Origin: Parcubacteria bacterium C7867-008
Lineage (GTDB): Bacteria > Patescibacteria > Paceibacteria > UBA9973 > UBA2103
Direction: 5' to 3'
Length of the DNA stretch: 64,000 bases
Assembly (NCBI GenBank): GCA_001189215.1
Contig: LFCR01000004.1
Span: forward strand, 62,001-126,000
Part shown: positions 16,404-25,297 of the stretch, piece after piece
How positions within the stretch are numbered: the stretch's first letter is position 1
How the letters are laid out: the number at the start of each line of letters is the position of its first letter
Made by a program: the position numbers and the translations under genes
Notes under the pieces: model-generated
Databases searched by the model: none
What the model saw: only the letters and a program-made list of their open reading frames with translations
Told to the model about the DNA's origin: nothing

Positions 16404-17469
16404 ACTTACCTTGTCCGTAGAACTTCTTGAGCATCTTTACGTGCTCTTCGTATGTCTTTGAGCAGTGGAACTCTCCTTTTGAATCATGGAAATAGAAGAG
16501 ACAGTCTGTCTTCTTTGGATTAAGTGCTGCAACAACAGCTGCTACTGATGGATTTGAGATAGGACCAGGTGGAAGTCCTTTATTCTGGTACGTGTTGTAT
16601 GGAGACTTTATGTATTTATCCTTTGGTACTACTGGTGGCCACCACGTACCTTGCTTACCAGTGGTTTGATTTGCCTTCGCATACTGAAGTGTTGCGTCTA
16701 TTTGTAGGTTCATACCAACAAACATACGATTCCAGATGATACCTGAGATGAGGCGCATATCGTCCCACCCACCTGCTTCACGTTCAATAAGTGAAGCAAC
16801 GGTAATAGCGTCAGCTACGGGAACCTGCTCCTCAGTGCTACTGCTGTACCGCGCAAGAATATCTTCTTCAAAGCGATGATGGAGAAGTACTTCAACTTGA
16901 TCAGGATCGGTAACGCTAAGGAAATAAGTTCCAGGAACAAATTGTCCTTCAGGTAATTCTTCGTCACGAGCGGTTGCGTACTTCAAGAACTCAGCTTTCT
17001 CTGCAGGAGTCCAATGAAGTGTTCCTCCAACTAGATTTGCAACTTGTTCCTTACGAAAGCCTGGTTTGATCGTAACGAACAGGGTATTTGCACCAGCGAC
17101 TTGCCTATAGGCAGGGAAGTTTGAGATAGCAACAGCAACCTGCGTAAAGATATTGCCTGCCTGAGTCGCTGCAGCGGTAAGACTTGTTGGCTTCACATCA
17201 AGAATAGCTTCAACCTGCGGGTTCTCAATAATGGTCTTGTTTGCTGGATCAACGGTAACTGTGAACTTAGGTTGCGGTGGTCGGACACTATCTTGGATCG
17301 CTAGATCAATGGCAAGAATGGTAGGCAGCGAAAAGAAACCGATCACGAGCACTAGTGTGCTCGCCGCAACGGGGAGCAGATTTAGTACGCGCTTCTTCGG
17401 TGATGATTTCTTGCGGGACGGACTGGTACCTGTTGGTATCAGTGGGCCGGAAAATTTCATCTTCGGCAT
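16402..17469 (-). CDS. mltG: Endolytic murein transglycosylase MltG (YceG-like)
   Basis: Membrane-anchored lytic transglycosylase that cuts nascent glycan strands. The short basic N terminus is followed by one membrane helix (VAASTLVLVIGFFSLPTILAI, residues 32-52). The YceG domain includes EGQFVPGTYFL, the catalytic-glutamate segment ASLIEREAGG, and the conserved IDATLQY, SPYNTYQNKGLPPGPISNP and YFHDSKGEFHCSKTYEEH. At 355 residues it is normal. The start is the ATG at 17469, with TACAAT 6 bases upstream; the frame stays open further but without a plausible start. Confidence 0.95.
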   Translation of the reverse strand: MPKMKFSGPLIPTGTSPSRKKSSPKKRVLNLLPVAASTLVLVIGFFSLPTILAIDLAIQDSVRPPQPKFTVTVDPANKTIIENPQVEAILDVKPTSLTAAATQAGNIFTQVAVAISNFPAYRQVAGANTLFVTIKPGFRKEQVANLVGGTLHWTPAEKAEFLKYATARDEELPEGQFVPGTYFLSVTDPDQVEVLLHHRFEEDILARYSSSTEEQVPVADAITVASLIEREAGGWDDMRLISGIIWNRMFVGMNLQIDATLQYAKANQTTGKQGTWWPPVVPKDKYIKSPYNTYQNKGLPPGPISNPSVAAVVAALNPKKTDCLFYFHDSKGEFHCSKTYEEHVKMLKKFYGQGK

Positions 17470-17572
17470 TGCACGTATTGTAACGAACGAATGCAACATC
17501 GTGAAATGTATTTGTCCACTGATTTCATCTTCGTTGTATAGACATACCCTCAGACGGTGGTACGGTCTATCT

Positions 17573-18121
17573 ATGAAGCCAAAGGCTCTCCCTCCTACTC
17601 TCACTGAACGCGTAACGACGTGGATCGGTTCACGCATGTCACTTGTTGCACATACGATATTCTTTATCGGGTGCTTCTTCACTGTGGTACTTGGACTTAT
17701 CACTCTTGAAACTATGCTCCTTGTTCTCACCACAGCGGTCTCTCTTGAGGCCATTTATCTTGCCATCTTCATTCAGATGACGGTTAACGCTAACACCGCT
17801 AGTCTTCGTGAAGTGGAGGAAGACATTGAAGAAATTCAGGAGGATGTGGAAGAACTGGGAGAAGACTTGGATGAGATTCAGGAAGACATTGGAGAGATTC
17901 AGGAGGATGTCGAGGAAATCAGCGAAGACATCGATGAAATTCAAGAAGACGTTGAGGAGTTGAGTGAAGAGGAGGAGAAAGAGAAAGAAGAAGCTGCAAA
18001 GCCAAAACGTAAGACAGTAAAAAAGACTACAGCAACAGAAGCAGAACTCCTTGAGCAGCTCTCACAAGATGTTGCTAAGCTTCTCGCAGATCTAGAGGCA
18101 CTAAAGAAAGGTAAGAAATAG
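17573..18121 (+). CDS. Two-helix membrane protein with acidic coiled-coil repeats
   Basis: 182 residues. Two hydrophobic helices (about 20-45 and 48-70) resemble a trimmed DUF1003 module. Residues 80-140 are repeats of E-D-[IV]-E-E-[IL]-x-E-D-[IVL], about 7 residues per unit, strongly acidic and coiled-coil in pattern. A Lys-rich segment (PKRKTVKK) and a final helix with QLSQDVAKLLADLEALKKGKK follow. The start is ATG 17573, 6 bases after TACGGT. Function unknown; a membrane-tethered oligomeric rod is the structural expectation. Confidence 0.8.
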   Translation: MKPKALPPTLTERVTTWIGSRMSLVAHTIFFIGCFFTVVLGLITLETMLLVLTTAVSLEAIYLAIFIQMTVNANTASLREVEEDIEEIQEDVEELGEDLDEIQEDIGEIQEDVEEISEDIDEIQEDVEELSEEEEKEKEEAAKPKRKTVKKTTATEAELLEQLSQDVAKLLADLEALKKGKK

Positions 18122-18126
18122 CGAAA

Positions 18127-18152
18127 CCCGCCCGGTCTAGGACGCGGGCGGG
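18127..18152. terminator. GC hairpin between two convergent genes
   Basis: CCCGCCCG pairs with CGGGCGGG around a 10-base loop. It lies downstream of both the coiled-coil gene and the cassette gene at 18178. Confidence 0.65.
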
Positions 18153-18177
18153 TGATAGCTGAAGAGTCTGTCGACCG

Positions 18178-18468
18178 TTATTCAACGACCTCACAGCACT
18201 TTTTGGTGAACTGGAGATAGTCACCAAACATCTCACGATCCCAATACACAGCAACACCCTCTCGACCAGCTGTGCGAAGTGCGTCGATTGCTTTCGAACG
18301 CAGCACGATGTGGACATCCTTATGCTGTTCGCAGGGTGTCCCCCTCATCGGAACCCGAAGGAAATCCTCCTTCGTTGCGAGTGGAATTTCAACTCCCACC
18401 CATTCCTTACGAACTCCAACAGGCGCAATAGAACCTGGTGGTGTGCTGACAATACGAATAGAACTCAT
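18178..18468 (-). CDS. Small hypothetical protein, cassette gene
   Basis: 96 residues (MSSIRIVSTPPGSIAPVG...), soluble, ending KKCCEVVE. No domain recognised. The ATG at 18468 has a textbook Shine-Dalgarno, AAGGAGG, 5 bases upstream, in contrast to neighbouring leaderless genes. A promoter with TTGATA and TAGGTT 17 bases apart can be read upstream. Base composition is GC-richer than the atp operon beside it. It is self-contained with its own terminator. Confidence 0.65.
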   Translation of the reverse strand: MSSIRIVSTPPGSIAPVGVRKEWVGVEIPLATKEDFLRVPMRGTPCEQHKDVHIVLRSKAIDALRTAGREGVAVYWDREMFGDYLQFTKKCCEVVE

Positions 18469-18585
18469 CAGTGCCTCCTTGCGACTGGTTGTGCGCACAG
18501 TACCACAATCAGAATTTTAGTCCTAAACAACCTAAATATACTGTTTGGTCATATCAATCCAGGCTGATACCATAGAGAAAAGGCT

Positions 18586-19332
18586 ATGGAGAAAGGCATT
18601 CACGTCGTCCTGAAGGCGGAGCAGCTTGGCACGTTCTTAGGGTTACCTATAACAAACTCGCTCATAATGACGTGGATCGTCATGGCGGTGCTTATTGGTT
18701 TTGCGCTCATATTCCGATCAAAGCTCGCTATGATCCCTGGAAAGTTGCAGGCAGGAGTTGAATGGCTCTTTGAGAGTGTCCTTAATTACATGACCGAAAC
18801 ACTTGAGGACGAGAAGATGGCTCGCAAATTCTTCCCTCTCATCATGACCATCTTCTTATTCCTACTCGTTGCTAATGAGTTAGCGTTCCTTCCGGGTGTT
18901 GGATCCATTGGTATTACTGAACATGGAGAATTCCTTCCATTTCTTCGTGCACCTTCGGCAGACCTCAATCTCACCCTTGCACTCGCAATAATCTCCTTCC
19001 TAACCATAGAGATCACAGGAATCGTTGCTTTGGGCTTTTATAAGTATGCCGGCAAATATGTTAATTTTAGTTCACCGGTGAACTTTGTGGTGGGCATCAT
19101 CGAGCTCCTTTCTAACCTAGGGCGTCTCATTTCCTTCTCCTTCCGTCTCTTTGGAAACATCTTTGCAGGAGAAGTGATGATCTTGGTAGCAGGATTCTTT
19201 GTTGCATACCTTTTGCCGGTGCCACTCATGGCATTTGAGGTATTCGTTGGCTTCATTCAGGCAGTGGTGTTCTCAATGCTCACCCTGTTCTTCATCAAGC
19301 TGGCAATCATGGATCCGCACGAATCGCACTAG
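18586..19332 (+). CDS. atpB: ATP synthase subunit a
   Basis: Membrane subunit that forms the two ion half-channels beside the c-ring. About five to six helices over 248 residues; the essential arginine is in SFRLFGNIFAGEV, preceded by IELLSNLGRLISF. First gene of the eight-gene atp operon. No Shine-Dalgarno; GATACCAT lies about 15 bases before the ATG. The operon order is the standard bacterial one without atpI. Confidence 0.95.
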   Translation: MEKGIHVVLKAEQLGTFLGLPITNSLIMTWIVMAVLIGFALIFRSKLAMIPGKLQAGVEWLFESVLNYMTETLEDEKMARKFFPLIMTIFLFLLVANELAFLPGVGSIGITEHGEFLPFLRAPSADLNLTLALAIISFLTIEITGIVALGFYKYAGKYVNFSSPVNFVVGIIELLSNLGRLISFSFRLFGNIFAGEVMILVAGFFVAYLLPVPLMAFEVFVGFIQAVVFSMLTLFFIKLAIMDPHESH

Positions 19333-19391
19333 GACACTAGTGGGTTCATGCGGCTCCGGGATGGAGCAGATTATTTGGTAACTAGTAACGT

Positions 19392-19622
19392 ATGGAAACA
19401 GAATCAGCACAGCTGATCGCTATGGCAATTGCAGCTGGTCTCGGGGTACTCGGTCCAGGCATTGGTATCGGTCTTATCGGTGGTAAGGCAATGGAAGCTA
19501 TCGGCCGTAACCCTGAAGCTTCAGGAAAGGTGGTTTCGAACATGATTCTTGCAATCGTGTTCGCAGAGGCGCTCGGTATTCTTGCGCTCGTGGTCTCGTT
19601 CATCATCCGCTTCGTCGGCTAG
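19392..19622 (+). CDS. atpE: ATP synthase subunit c
   Basis: 76-residue hairpin subunit of the rotating ring. Two helices flank the polar loop RNPEA (39-43). The ion-carrying glutamate is E59 in VFAEALGIL. The Gln and Ser/Thr ligands typical of sodium-coupled rings are absent (GIGIGLIGG and EALG), so proton coupling is more likely. It sits between atpB and atpF with a 59-base gap before it. Confidence 0.95.
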   Translation: METESAQLIAMAIAAGLGVLGPGIGIGLIGGKAMEAIGRNPEASGKVVSNMILAIVFAEALGILALVVSFIIRFVG

Positions 19623-19637
19623 TACTACGATTGGTAC

Positions 19638-20084
19638 ATGGATCAGCTTCTTGAAGCATTCGGCATTCAACTCCCTCTACTGCTCGCGCAGTTGGTGAAC
19701 TTCGGTGTGCTCTTTGTAGCACTTACATATCTGCTCTATAAGCCGGTTATGAAGACACTGGATGAGCGTCGTACCAAGGTTGCGCAAGGTGTACTTGATG
19801 CAGAAGAAGCTGCACAAAAGCTTGCCTCTGCAGACGAGGAAGCATCCACCACTGTGCAAACTGCGGAAAAGGAAGCTGAAGGTATTGTCGCTACGGCTCG
19901 TGAAGAGGCAGGTAGTGAGAAGACACGCATTGTTAAGGAAGCTGAGGCACGTGCCGCAAGTGTTGCAGCAGATGCTGAAGCACGTGCAAAAGAAACCGCA
20001 GAGAAGTCTCTACGCGAAAGCGAGAAGGAGATTGCGCGGCTTGCGATGCTTGCTGCTGAGAAAGCGATGCGTAAAGAATCCTAA
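19638..20084 (+). CDS. atpF: ATP synthase subunit b
   Basis: 148-residue peripheral stalk subunit. One N-terminal membrane helix (LLLAQLVNFGVLFVALTYLLY, about 14-34) is followed by a long Ala/Glu/Lys-rich coiled-coil (DAEEAAQKLASADEEAS and similar). It holds F1 against rotation. It ends 1 base before the atpH start. Confidence 0.93.
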   Translation: MDQLLEAFGIQLPLLLAQLVNFGVLFVALTYLLYKPVMKTLDERRTKVAQGVLDAEEAAQKLASADEEASTTVQTAEKEAEGIVATAREEAGSEKTRIVKEAEARAASVAADAEARAKETAEKSLRESEKEIARLAMLAAEKAMRKES

Positions 20085-20085
20085 T

Positions 20086-20448
20086 ATGGAGAAAGCATAC
20101 GCACAGGCAATTCAGAAACTTCTTAGTGAGCCAAACGCTGACGAAGCTAAGATCGTGACGAATCTTGTTTCGCATCTTGAGGCAACAGGAAAATTGAAGA
20201 TGCTACCGCGTATCAATCGTGAGCTTAAAACATTGCTTGCTCGTGAACTTAAACCTTCTGTTGAAGTTGCTCACCGTGACGAAGCTGAAGACGCATTGAA
20301 GGCTGCTGCAAAAGCAGGTATCCATGCAGAACATGCAAAGATTAATCCATCCCTTATCCATGGATGGCGTGCTCGCCAAGGCAGCACCCTCGTGGATCAT
20401 TCAGGCAAACGAGCGTTGATAGATCTCTATCGTCGCATCACTGCATAA
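20086..20448 (+). CDS. atpH: ATP synthase subunit delta, short form
   Basis: 120 residues instead of the usual 175-180. Position between atpF and atpA and the C-terminal pattern (HAKINPSLIHGWRARQGSTLVDHSGKRAL), matching the delta/OSCP strand region GGxxxxxGxxxxDxSxxxxL, identify it. The N-terminal helical bundle that docks on alpha subunits is shortened to about 75 residues. ATG 20086 directly follows the atpF stop. Confidence 0.88.
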   Translation: MEKAYAQAIQKLLSEPNADEAKIVTNLVSHLEATGKLKMLPRINRELKTLLARELKPSVEVAHRDEAEDALKAAAKAGIHAEHAKINPSLIHGWRARQGSTLVDHSGKRALIDLYRRITA

Positions 20449-20470
20449 TTATTTATTTACCAACGTACGT

Positions 20471-22027
20471 ATGGAAAGCATCATCAAACGCATCGAAAGT
20501 GAGATCGCTGGCTTCGCTCCAAGTGGAAGCACTGAGGAGACGGGTATCGTCCGTACTACCGGAGACGGTATTGCGGAGATCGACGGACTCCAGAACGCAC
20601 TCATGAGTGAGATGGTGCTCTTTGATCCAACCTTTGATCGTACCCTTGAGGCTGCACTTAAGGATGCAGATCCTATCTATGGTCTCGTCCTTAACCTTGA
20701 GGAGGACGGTGTACGCGCCGTAATTCTTGGAGACGCATCAAAGGTGTATGAGGGTATGCTCGTACGTCGTGTGGGACGTCTTCTTTCAGTACCTGTGGGT
20801 GAGTCTCTTATAGGCCGCGTTATCAATCCACTTGGTGAAGCGGTTGATGGTAAGGGCGCAACACACGCAAAGGATATTCGCCCTATCGAACGTGAAGCAT
20901 ACGGCGTTATGGACCGAGCAGGTGTTAACCAGCCTCTTCATACCGGAATCAAAGCTATTGATGCCATGATCCCCATTGGTCGTGGTCAGCGTGAGCTCAT
21001 CATTGGTGATCGTGGTGTAGGAAAGACCGCTATTGCCATTGATACCATCTTGAACCAGAAGTCTGAAGATCCGAAGACTCGTCCTATTTGTATCTATGTG
21101 GCGATTGGTCAGAAGGAATCTAAGACCGCAAAGATCGTAGCGCAGCTCGCTGATGCGGGGGCAATGGAATACACCATAGTTATTACCGCACCAGCATCAA
21201 GCCCTGCAGCCTTCCAGTTTCTTGCACCATTTGCAGGAGCAACGGTAGGTGAATTCTTTATGGAACAAGGCAAAGATGCACTCGTTATCTACGATGACCT
21301 CTCCAAGCACGCAGTCGCATATCGTCAAATGTCTCTTCTCCTTCGTCGTCCACCAGGGCGTGAAGCATATCCAGGAGACGTCTTCTATCTTCACTCTCGA
21401 CTACTTGAGCGCTCAGCAAGGCTTTCTAAGGAAAAGGGTGGCGGTTCACTCACCGCACTCCCTATCATCGAAACACAGGAAGGTGATATCTCTGCATACA
21501 TTCCAACCAACGTGATTTCAATCACAGATGGACAAATCTTCTTGCTTGCTGATCTCTTCAACAAAGGACAGCGTCCCGCTATTGATGTCGGTAACTCAGT
21601 GTCTCGTGTGGGATCGTCTGCACAGACCAAGGCGATGAAGAAGGTGTCTGGAAAAATCAAACTTGAGCTCGCTCAGTTCCGGGAACTTGAAGCATTCATG
21701 CAGTTCGCGTCAGATCTTGATGCTGAAACCAAGCAGCGCATTGATACTGGTCGTCGTATGACGGAGGTCCTTAAGCAGAATGTTGGCGAGCCGCTTCCAT
21801 TTGAGATGCAGGCTGCCGTTATCTTTGCTGCAACAAATGGATACCTTAATACATTTGCTCCTGAAGAAACCCATGGCGCTGAGATTCGCCTCCGTGACTA
21901 CCTTGAGCGTGAGGTTGATGGAGTTCTCTCTTCAATCCGCGAGGAGAAGCAGATCAGTGAGGAAACAGAAGCAACACTTCGTGCTGCACTTGAGAAGTTC
22001 GTAGAGCGCACTAGTGAGTCTAAATAA
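20471..22027 (+). CDS. atpA: ATP synthase subunit alpha
   Basis: Non-catalytic nucleotide-binding F1 subunit, 518 residues. P-loop GDRGVGKTA near residue 177, AIGQKESKTAKIV, and the ATP synthase alpha/beta signature region PAIDVGNSVSRVGSSAQ. Normal length. Starts 22 bases after atpH. Confidence 0.97.
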   Translation: MESIIKRIESEIAGFAPSGSTEETGIVRTTGDGIAEIDGLQNALMSEMVLFDPTFDRTLEAALKDADPIYGLVLNLEEDGVRAVILGDASKVYEGMLVRRVGRLLSVPVGESLIGRVINPLGEAVDGKGATHAKDIRPIEREAYGVMDRAGVNQPLHTGIKAIDAMIPIGRGQRELIIGDRGVGKTAIAIDTILNQKSEDPKTRPICIYVAIGQKESKTAKIVAQLADAGAMEYTIVITAPASSPAAFQFLAPFAGATVGEFFMEQGKDALVIYDDLSKHAVAYRQMSLLLRRPPGREAYPGDVFYLHSRLLERSARLSKEKGGGSLTALPIIETQEGDISAYIPTNVISITDGQIFLLADLFNKGQRPAIDVGNSVSRVGSSAQTKAMKKVSGKIKLELAQFRELEAFMQFASDLDAETKQRIDTGRRMTEVLKQNVGEPLPFEMQAAVIFAATNGYLNTFAPEETHGAEIRLRDYLEREVDGVLSSIREEKQISEETEATLRAALEKFVERTSESK

Positions 22028-22032
22028 CCACA

Positions 22033-22941
22033 ATGGCACTTAAGGATATCAAAGCGAAGATTGGAGCAACGAAGCGGATGCACACTGTGACGCGTGCCAT
22101 GGAAGCGGTGTCTGCCGTGAAAATGCGTAAGACACAGGCCTCTGCGCTTTCAGGGCGATCCTACGCACGTGCTGCTGTCGCTATCCTTACGCGTATTGCA
22201 GGGACCGAAGAAGTAAAGAAGCATCCACTAGCTCAGGAGCGCGAGGTAAAGAAGATCGCACTTGTTGTTATGACGAGCGATAAGGGCCTTGCTGGTGCAC
22301 TCAATAGTGGAGTACTTAAGCAGGCAGCACTCGCTGTTAAGGAGTATCGAGCAGACCAAGTCGTGGTATACGCCTTTGGTCGCAAAGGGGAGGATTACTT
22401 CACCAATCGCGGGTACACCGTTGCAAAAGCATACGAAAACAAACGAGACGATATTCCACTTTCTGATATGGAAACTCTTGCAGATGATTTGTCTGCAGGG
22501 TTCCTTGCCGGGTCATTTGATAAGGTGGTGGTTGCTTATACAAGCTTCAAATCAACCTTTGAACAGATTCCTCTGCAGCATCGTCTCCTTCCACTTTCTC
22601 TTCCTGCGTTATCAGAAATCGTAGAGGGAATTGTTCCTGCAAAAGGAAAGTGGAGTACAGAACAGAAACTAGTGGCACCGGCTGCATACGAAGTGGAACC
22701 ATCTGCAGATGAGGTGCTTGGTGTTCTTATTCCACGCCTCACTGCCATTGCCCTCTATCACATGCTTCTGGAGTCTAAAGCCTCAGAACACTCAGCGCGC
22801 ATGGTTGCCATGAAGAATGCATCAGATAAATCAAAGGAGGTTACTCGGGATCTCACCCGCATGTATAACAAAGTTCGCCAGGCAGCGATTACCCGGGAAG
22901 TCTCGGAGATCGTGAGTGGCAGGGAAGCGTTAGCTGCGTAA
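22033..22941 (+). CDS. atpG: ATP synthase subunit gamma
   Basis: Central rotor shaft, 302 residues. The N-terminal helix ALKDIKAKIGATKRMHTVTRAMEAVSAVKM and the C-terminal helix with SEHSARMVAMKNASDKSKEV are the two halves of the coiled coil. The middle is the globular domain (VVMTSDKGLAGALNSG). Starts 5 bases after atpA. Confidence 0.96.
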   Translation: MALKDIKAKIGATKRMHTVTRAMEAVSAVKMRKTQASALSGRSYARAAVAILTRIAGTEEVKKHPLAQEREVKKIALVVMTSDKGLAGALNSGVLKQAALAVKEYRADQVVVYAFGRKGEDYFTNRGYTVAKAYENKRDDIPLSDMETLADDLSAGFLAGSFDKVVVAYTSFKSTFEQIPLQHRLLPLSLPALSEIVEGIVPAKGKWSTEQKLVAPAAYEVEPSADEVLGVLIPRLTAIALYHMLLESKASEHSARMVAMKNASDKSKEVTRDLTRMYNKVRQAAITREVSEIVSGREALAA

Positions 22942-22951
22942 ATTTAGTAGT

Positions 22952-24340
22952 ATGAACTCAAGTATGAACACCGGAACCATTACAGAAATTATCGGCCCAG
23001 TCGTAGATGTGCATTTCCCTAAGGACCGTCCTTCGATTCAGGATGCACTTCAGATTGCAAAGAATGATCAGCACAAAGCTATTACGCTAGAAGTTGCATC
23101 ACACCTTGGTCTTGATCGCGTGCGTTGTATTGCTATGAGCGATACGGCAGGTCTTGCACGTAACGAAGTGGTTACGGACACAGGTGCACCAATCTCCGTT
23201 CCGGTGGGAGAGGTCGCCCTTGGAAGACTGTTCAACGTACTTGGTGACACAATCGATGGAAAAGAAGAGCTTGCATCCGGTACTAAGCGTCTGCCTATTC
23301 ACCGCCAGCCGCCATCCTTTGAAGAACAAACCACCAAGGCAGAAATCTTTGAAACAGGTATTAAAGCAATCGACCTCATCATTCCGTTCCTTAAGGGAGG
23401 AAAGGTGGGTCTCTTCGGTGGTGCTGGTGTGGGAAAGACGGTGACTATTCAAGAGCTCATTCATAACGTTGCATCAAATCACGGTGGATACTCGGTATTC
23501 GCTGGTGTGGGAGAACGTGTGCGTGAGGGTAACGACCTATATTACGAAATGAAGGAGTCTGGCGTGCTAGAAAAGACTTCAATGGTGTTCGGACAAATGA
23601 ACGAGGTGCCTGGCGCACGTGCACGTGTAGCGCTCACCGGCCTCACTCAAGCTGAATACTTCCGTGACGAGGGCGGAAAGGACGTTCTGTTCTTCATGGA
23701 CAACGTATTCCGTTTCATTCAGGCAGGCTCTGAAGTGTCCTCACTTCTTGGGCGTGTGCCATCAGCGGTGGGGTATCAGCCAACCCTTGCAGAAGAAATG
23801 GGTAAGCTACAAGAGCGTATTACTTCGACCAACAAAGGTTCTATCACTTCTGTTCAGGCCGTATACGTACCAGCAGACGACTTCACGGATCCAGCGCCAG
23901 CAACTACCTATACGCACCTTGATGGTACCGTGGTGCTTTCTCGTCAGATTGCAGCACTTGGTATCTTCCCAGCTATTGATCCGCTTGAGTCATCATCCTC
24001 AGCGCTCACTCCAGGCATCGTAGGTGAAGAACACTACCGTGTTGCAAACAAGGTAAAACAAACCCTTCAACGATATAAGGATCTTCAGGACATCATTGCA
24101 ATTCTCGGTATTGAAGAACTCTCTGATGACGATAAGACAATCGTATATCGTGCTCGTAAGATACAGCGCTTCCTTTCACAGCCATTCGCTGTTGCTGAGC
24201 AATTTACTGGTACCCCTGGTCAGTTTGTTACTCGTGAAGAAACAGTACGTGGTTTCGGAGAGATCGTAGACGGAAAGCATGACGACAAACCTGAAAGTGC
24301 CTTCTATATGAAGGGAGGTATCGATCAGGTTACAGCATAA
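22952..24340 (+). CDS. atpD: ATP synthase subunit beta
   Basis: Catalytic F1 subunit, 462 residues. P-loop GGAGVGKTV; catalytic glutamate region GERVREGNDLYYEM; PALAEEM-type segment written here as PTLAEEMGKLQER; signature PAIDPLESSSSALTPG. The start may be ATG 22952 or 22964. Confidence 0.97.
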   Translation: MNSSMNTGTITEIIGPVVDVHFPKDRPSIQDALQIAKNDQHKAITLEVASHLGLDRVRCIAMSDTAGLARNEVVTDTGAPISVPVGEVALGRLFNVLGDTIDGKEELASGTKRLPIHRQPPSFEEQTTKAEIFETGIKAIDLIIPFLKGGKVGLFGGAGVGKTVTIQELIHNVASNHGGYSVFAGVGERVREGNDLYYEMKESGVLEKTSMVFGQMNEVPGARARVALTGLTQAEYFRDEGGKDVLFFMDNVFRFIQAGSEVSSLLGRVPSAVGYQPTLAEEMGKLQERITSTNKGSITSVQAVYVPADDFTDPAPATTYTHLDGTVVLSRQIAALGIFPAIDPLESSSSALTPGIVGEEHYRVANKVKQTLQRYKDLQDIIAILGIEELSDDDKTIVYRARKIQRFLSQPFAVAEQFTGTPGQFVTREETVRGFGEIVDGKHDDKPESAFYMKGGIDQVTA

Positions 24341-24343
24341 CCA

Positions 24344-24592
24344 ATGGCAAAAACCTTCCATCTAACCATTGCACGCGTAGGAGACAACCTGTTTGAAGGA
24401 CAGGCTAAGTCCGTGACGGTACCGGGAGCTGAAGGGGTACTAACCATACTTGCTGAACACGAGGCGTTCGTATCGCCCCTTAAACCAGGCACCATTCGCG
24501 TTGAGCCTCTAGAGGGCGAAGCCACAACTATTGTTATAGAAGAGAATGGCATTGTTGAGGTGTCTGGCAACCAGGCAACGGTCCTGCTGTAA
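24344..24592 (+). CDS. atpC: ATP synthase subunit epsilon, beta-sandwich only
   Basis: 82 residues covering the N-terminal beta-sandwich (TVPGAEGVLTILAEHEAFVSPLKPG...IEENGIVEVSGNQATVLL). The C-terminal helical hairpin that inhibits ATP hydrolysis in many bacteria is absent; family length is about 130. Last gene of the atp operon, 3 bases after atpD. Confidence 0.93.
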   Translation: MAKTFHLTIARVGDNLFEGQAKSVTVPGAEGVLTILAEHEAFVSPLKPGTIRVEPLEGEATTIVIEENGIVEVSGNQATVLL

Positions 24593-24599
24593 ACAATCT

Positions 24600-25247
24600 A
24601 TGAGCGGCAATGCGTCTAGAGTATTTGTCACCTTCCTCATCGTAGTCGCGTTATTTCTCGTTGGGTACTACTTCTATCAGAAATCAAATAGTATGACGGG
24701 TATGGCTTGCGCTAATCCGCCTAGGAACATTATTGCCTTTGGAGACAGTCTTGTATCAGGATATGGTGCAACACGCGGAAAAGATCTTCCATCACTCCTT
24801 TCGACACGTCTAGGAGTACCTGTACTAAATATGGGACGAAGCGGGGACACAACAGCAGAGGCTCAAGGGCGGTTGAGCAGAGTGCTCAGTGAGCATCCTG
24901 ACGTTGTACTTATTGTTCTTGGTGGTAACGATGTTCTGCAAGGAGTACCTATGGAAACAACGAAATCAAATCTTGCTTCAATGATTGAGACTCTTCAACG
25001 GGACAATATAGAGGTTGTATTAGCAGGGGTGATGGGTGGTCTTGGTAACGATCCTTTTTATGCGATGTTCCAAGATCTCTCTAAATCATACGGCGTTGCG
25101 CTTGTTCCAAATATCTTGAATGGAGTCTTTGGCCACCAAGACCTGATGAGTGATCAGATTCATCCAAATGATGCAGGGTACGCAAAAGTTGCGGACAAGA
25201 TAACTCCTGCGATTGCAGCTGCATGCGACCGAATATTAAGACAATAA
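24600..25247 (+). CDS. SGNH/GDSL hydrolase, membrane-anchored
   Basis: 215 residues. The N-terminal hydrophobic helix (VFVTFLIVVALFLVGYYFY) anchors or exports the protein. The hydrolase domain has all four blocks: FGDSLVSGYG (catalytic Ser), NMGRSGDTT (Gly), VLGGNDVLQG (Asn) and SDQIHPNDAGY (Asp and His). It resembles TesA-type esterase/lysophospholipases and acts outside the membrane. It starts 7 bases after atpC and may be read from the atp operon. Confidence 0.93.
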   Translation: MSGNASRVFVTFLIVVALFLVGYYFYQKSNSMTGMACANPPRNIIAFGDSLVSGYGATRGKDLPSLLSTRLGVPVLNMGRSGDTTAEAQGRLSRVLSEHPDVVLIVLGGNDVLQGVPMETTKSNLASMIETLQRDNIEVVLAGVMGGLGNDPFYAMFQDLSKSYGVALVPNILNGVFGHQDLMSDQIHPNDAGYAKVADKITPAIAAACDRILRQ

Positions 25248-25297
25248 TTCAGTATCATTTCAATCCCTCCCAAGGAACTGCTATAGTTTAAATATCT

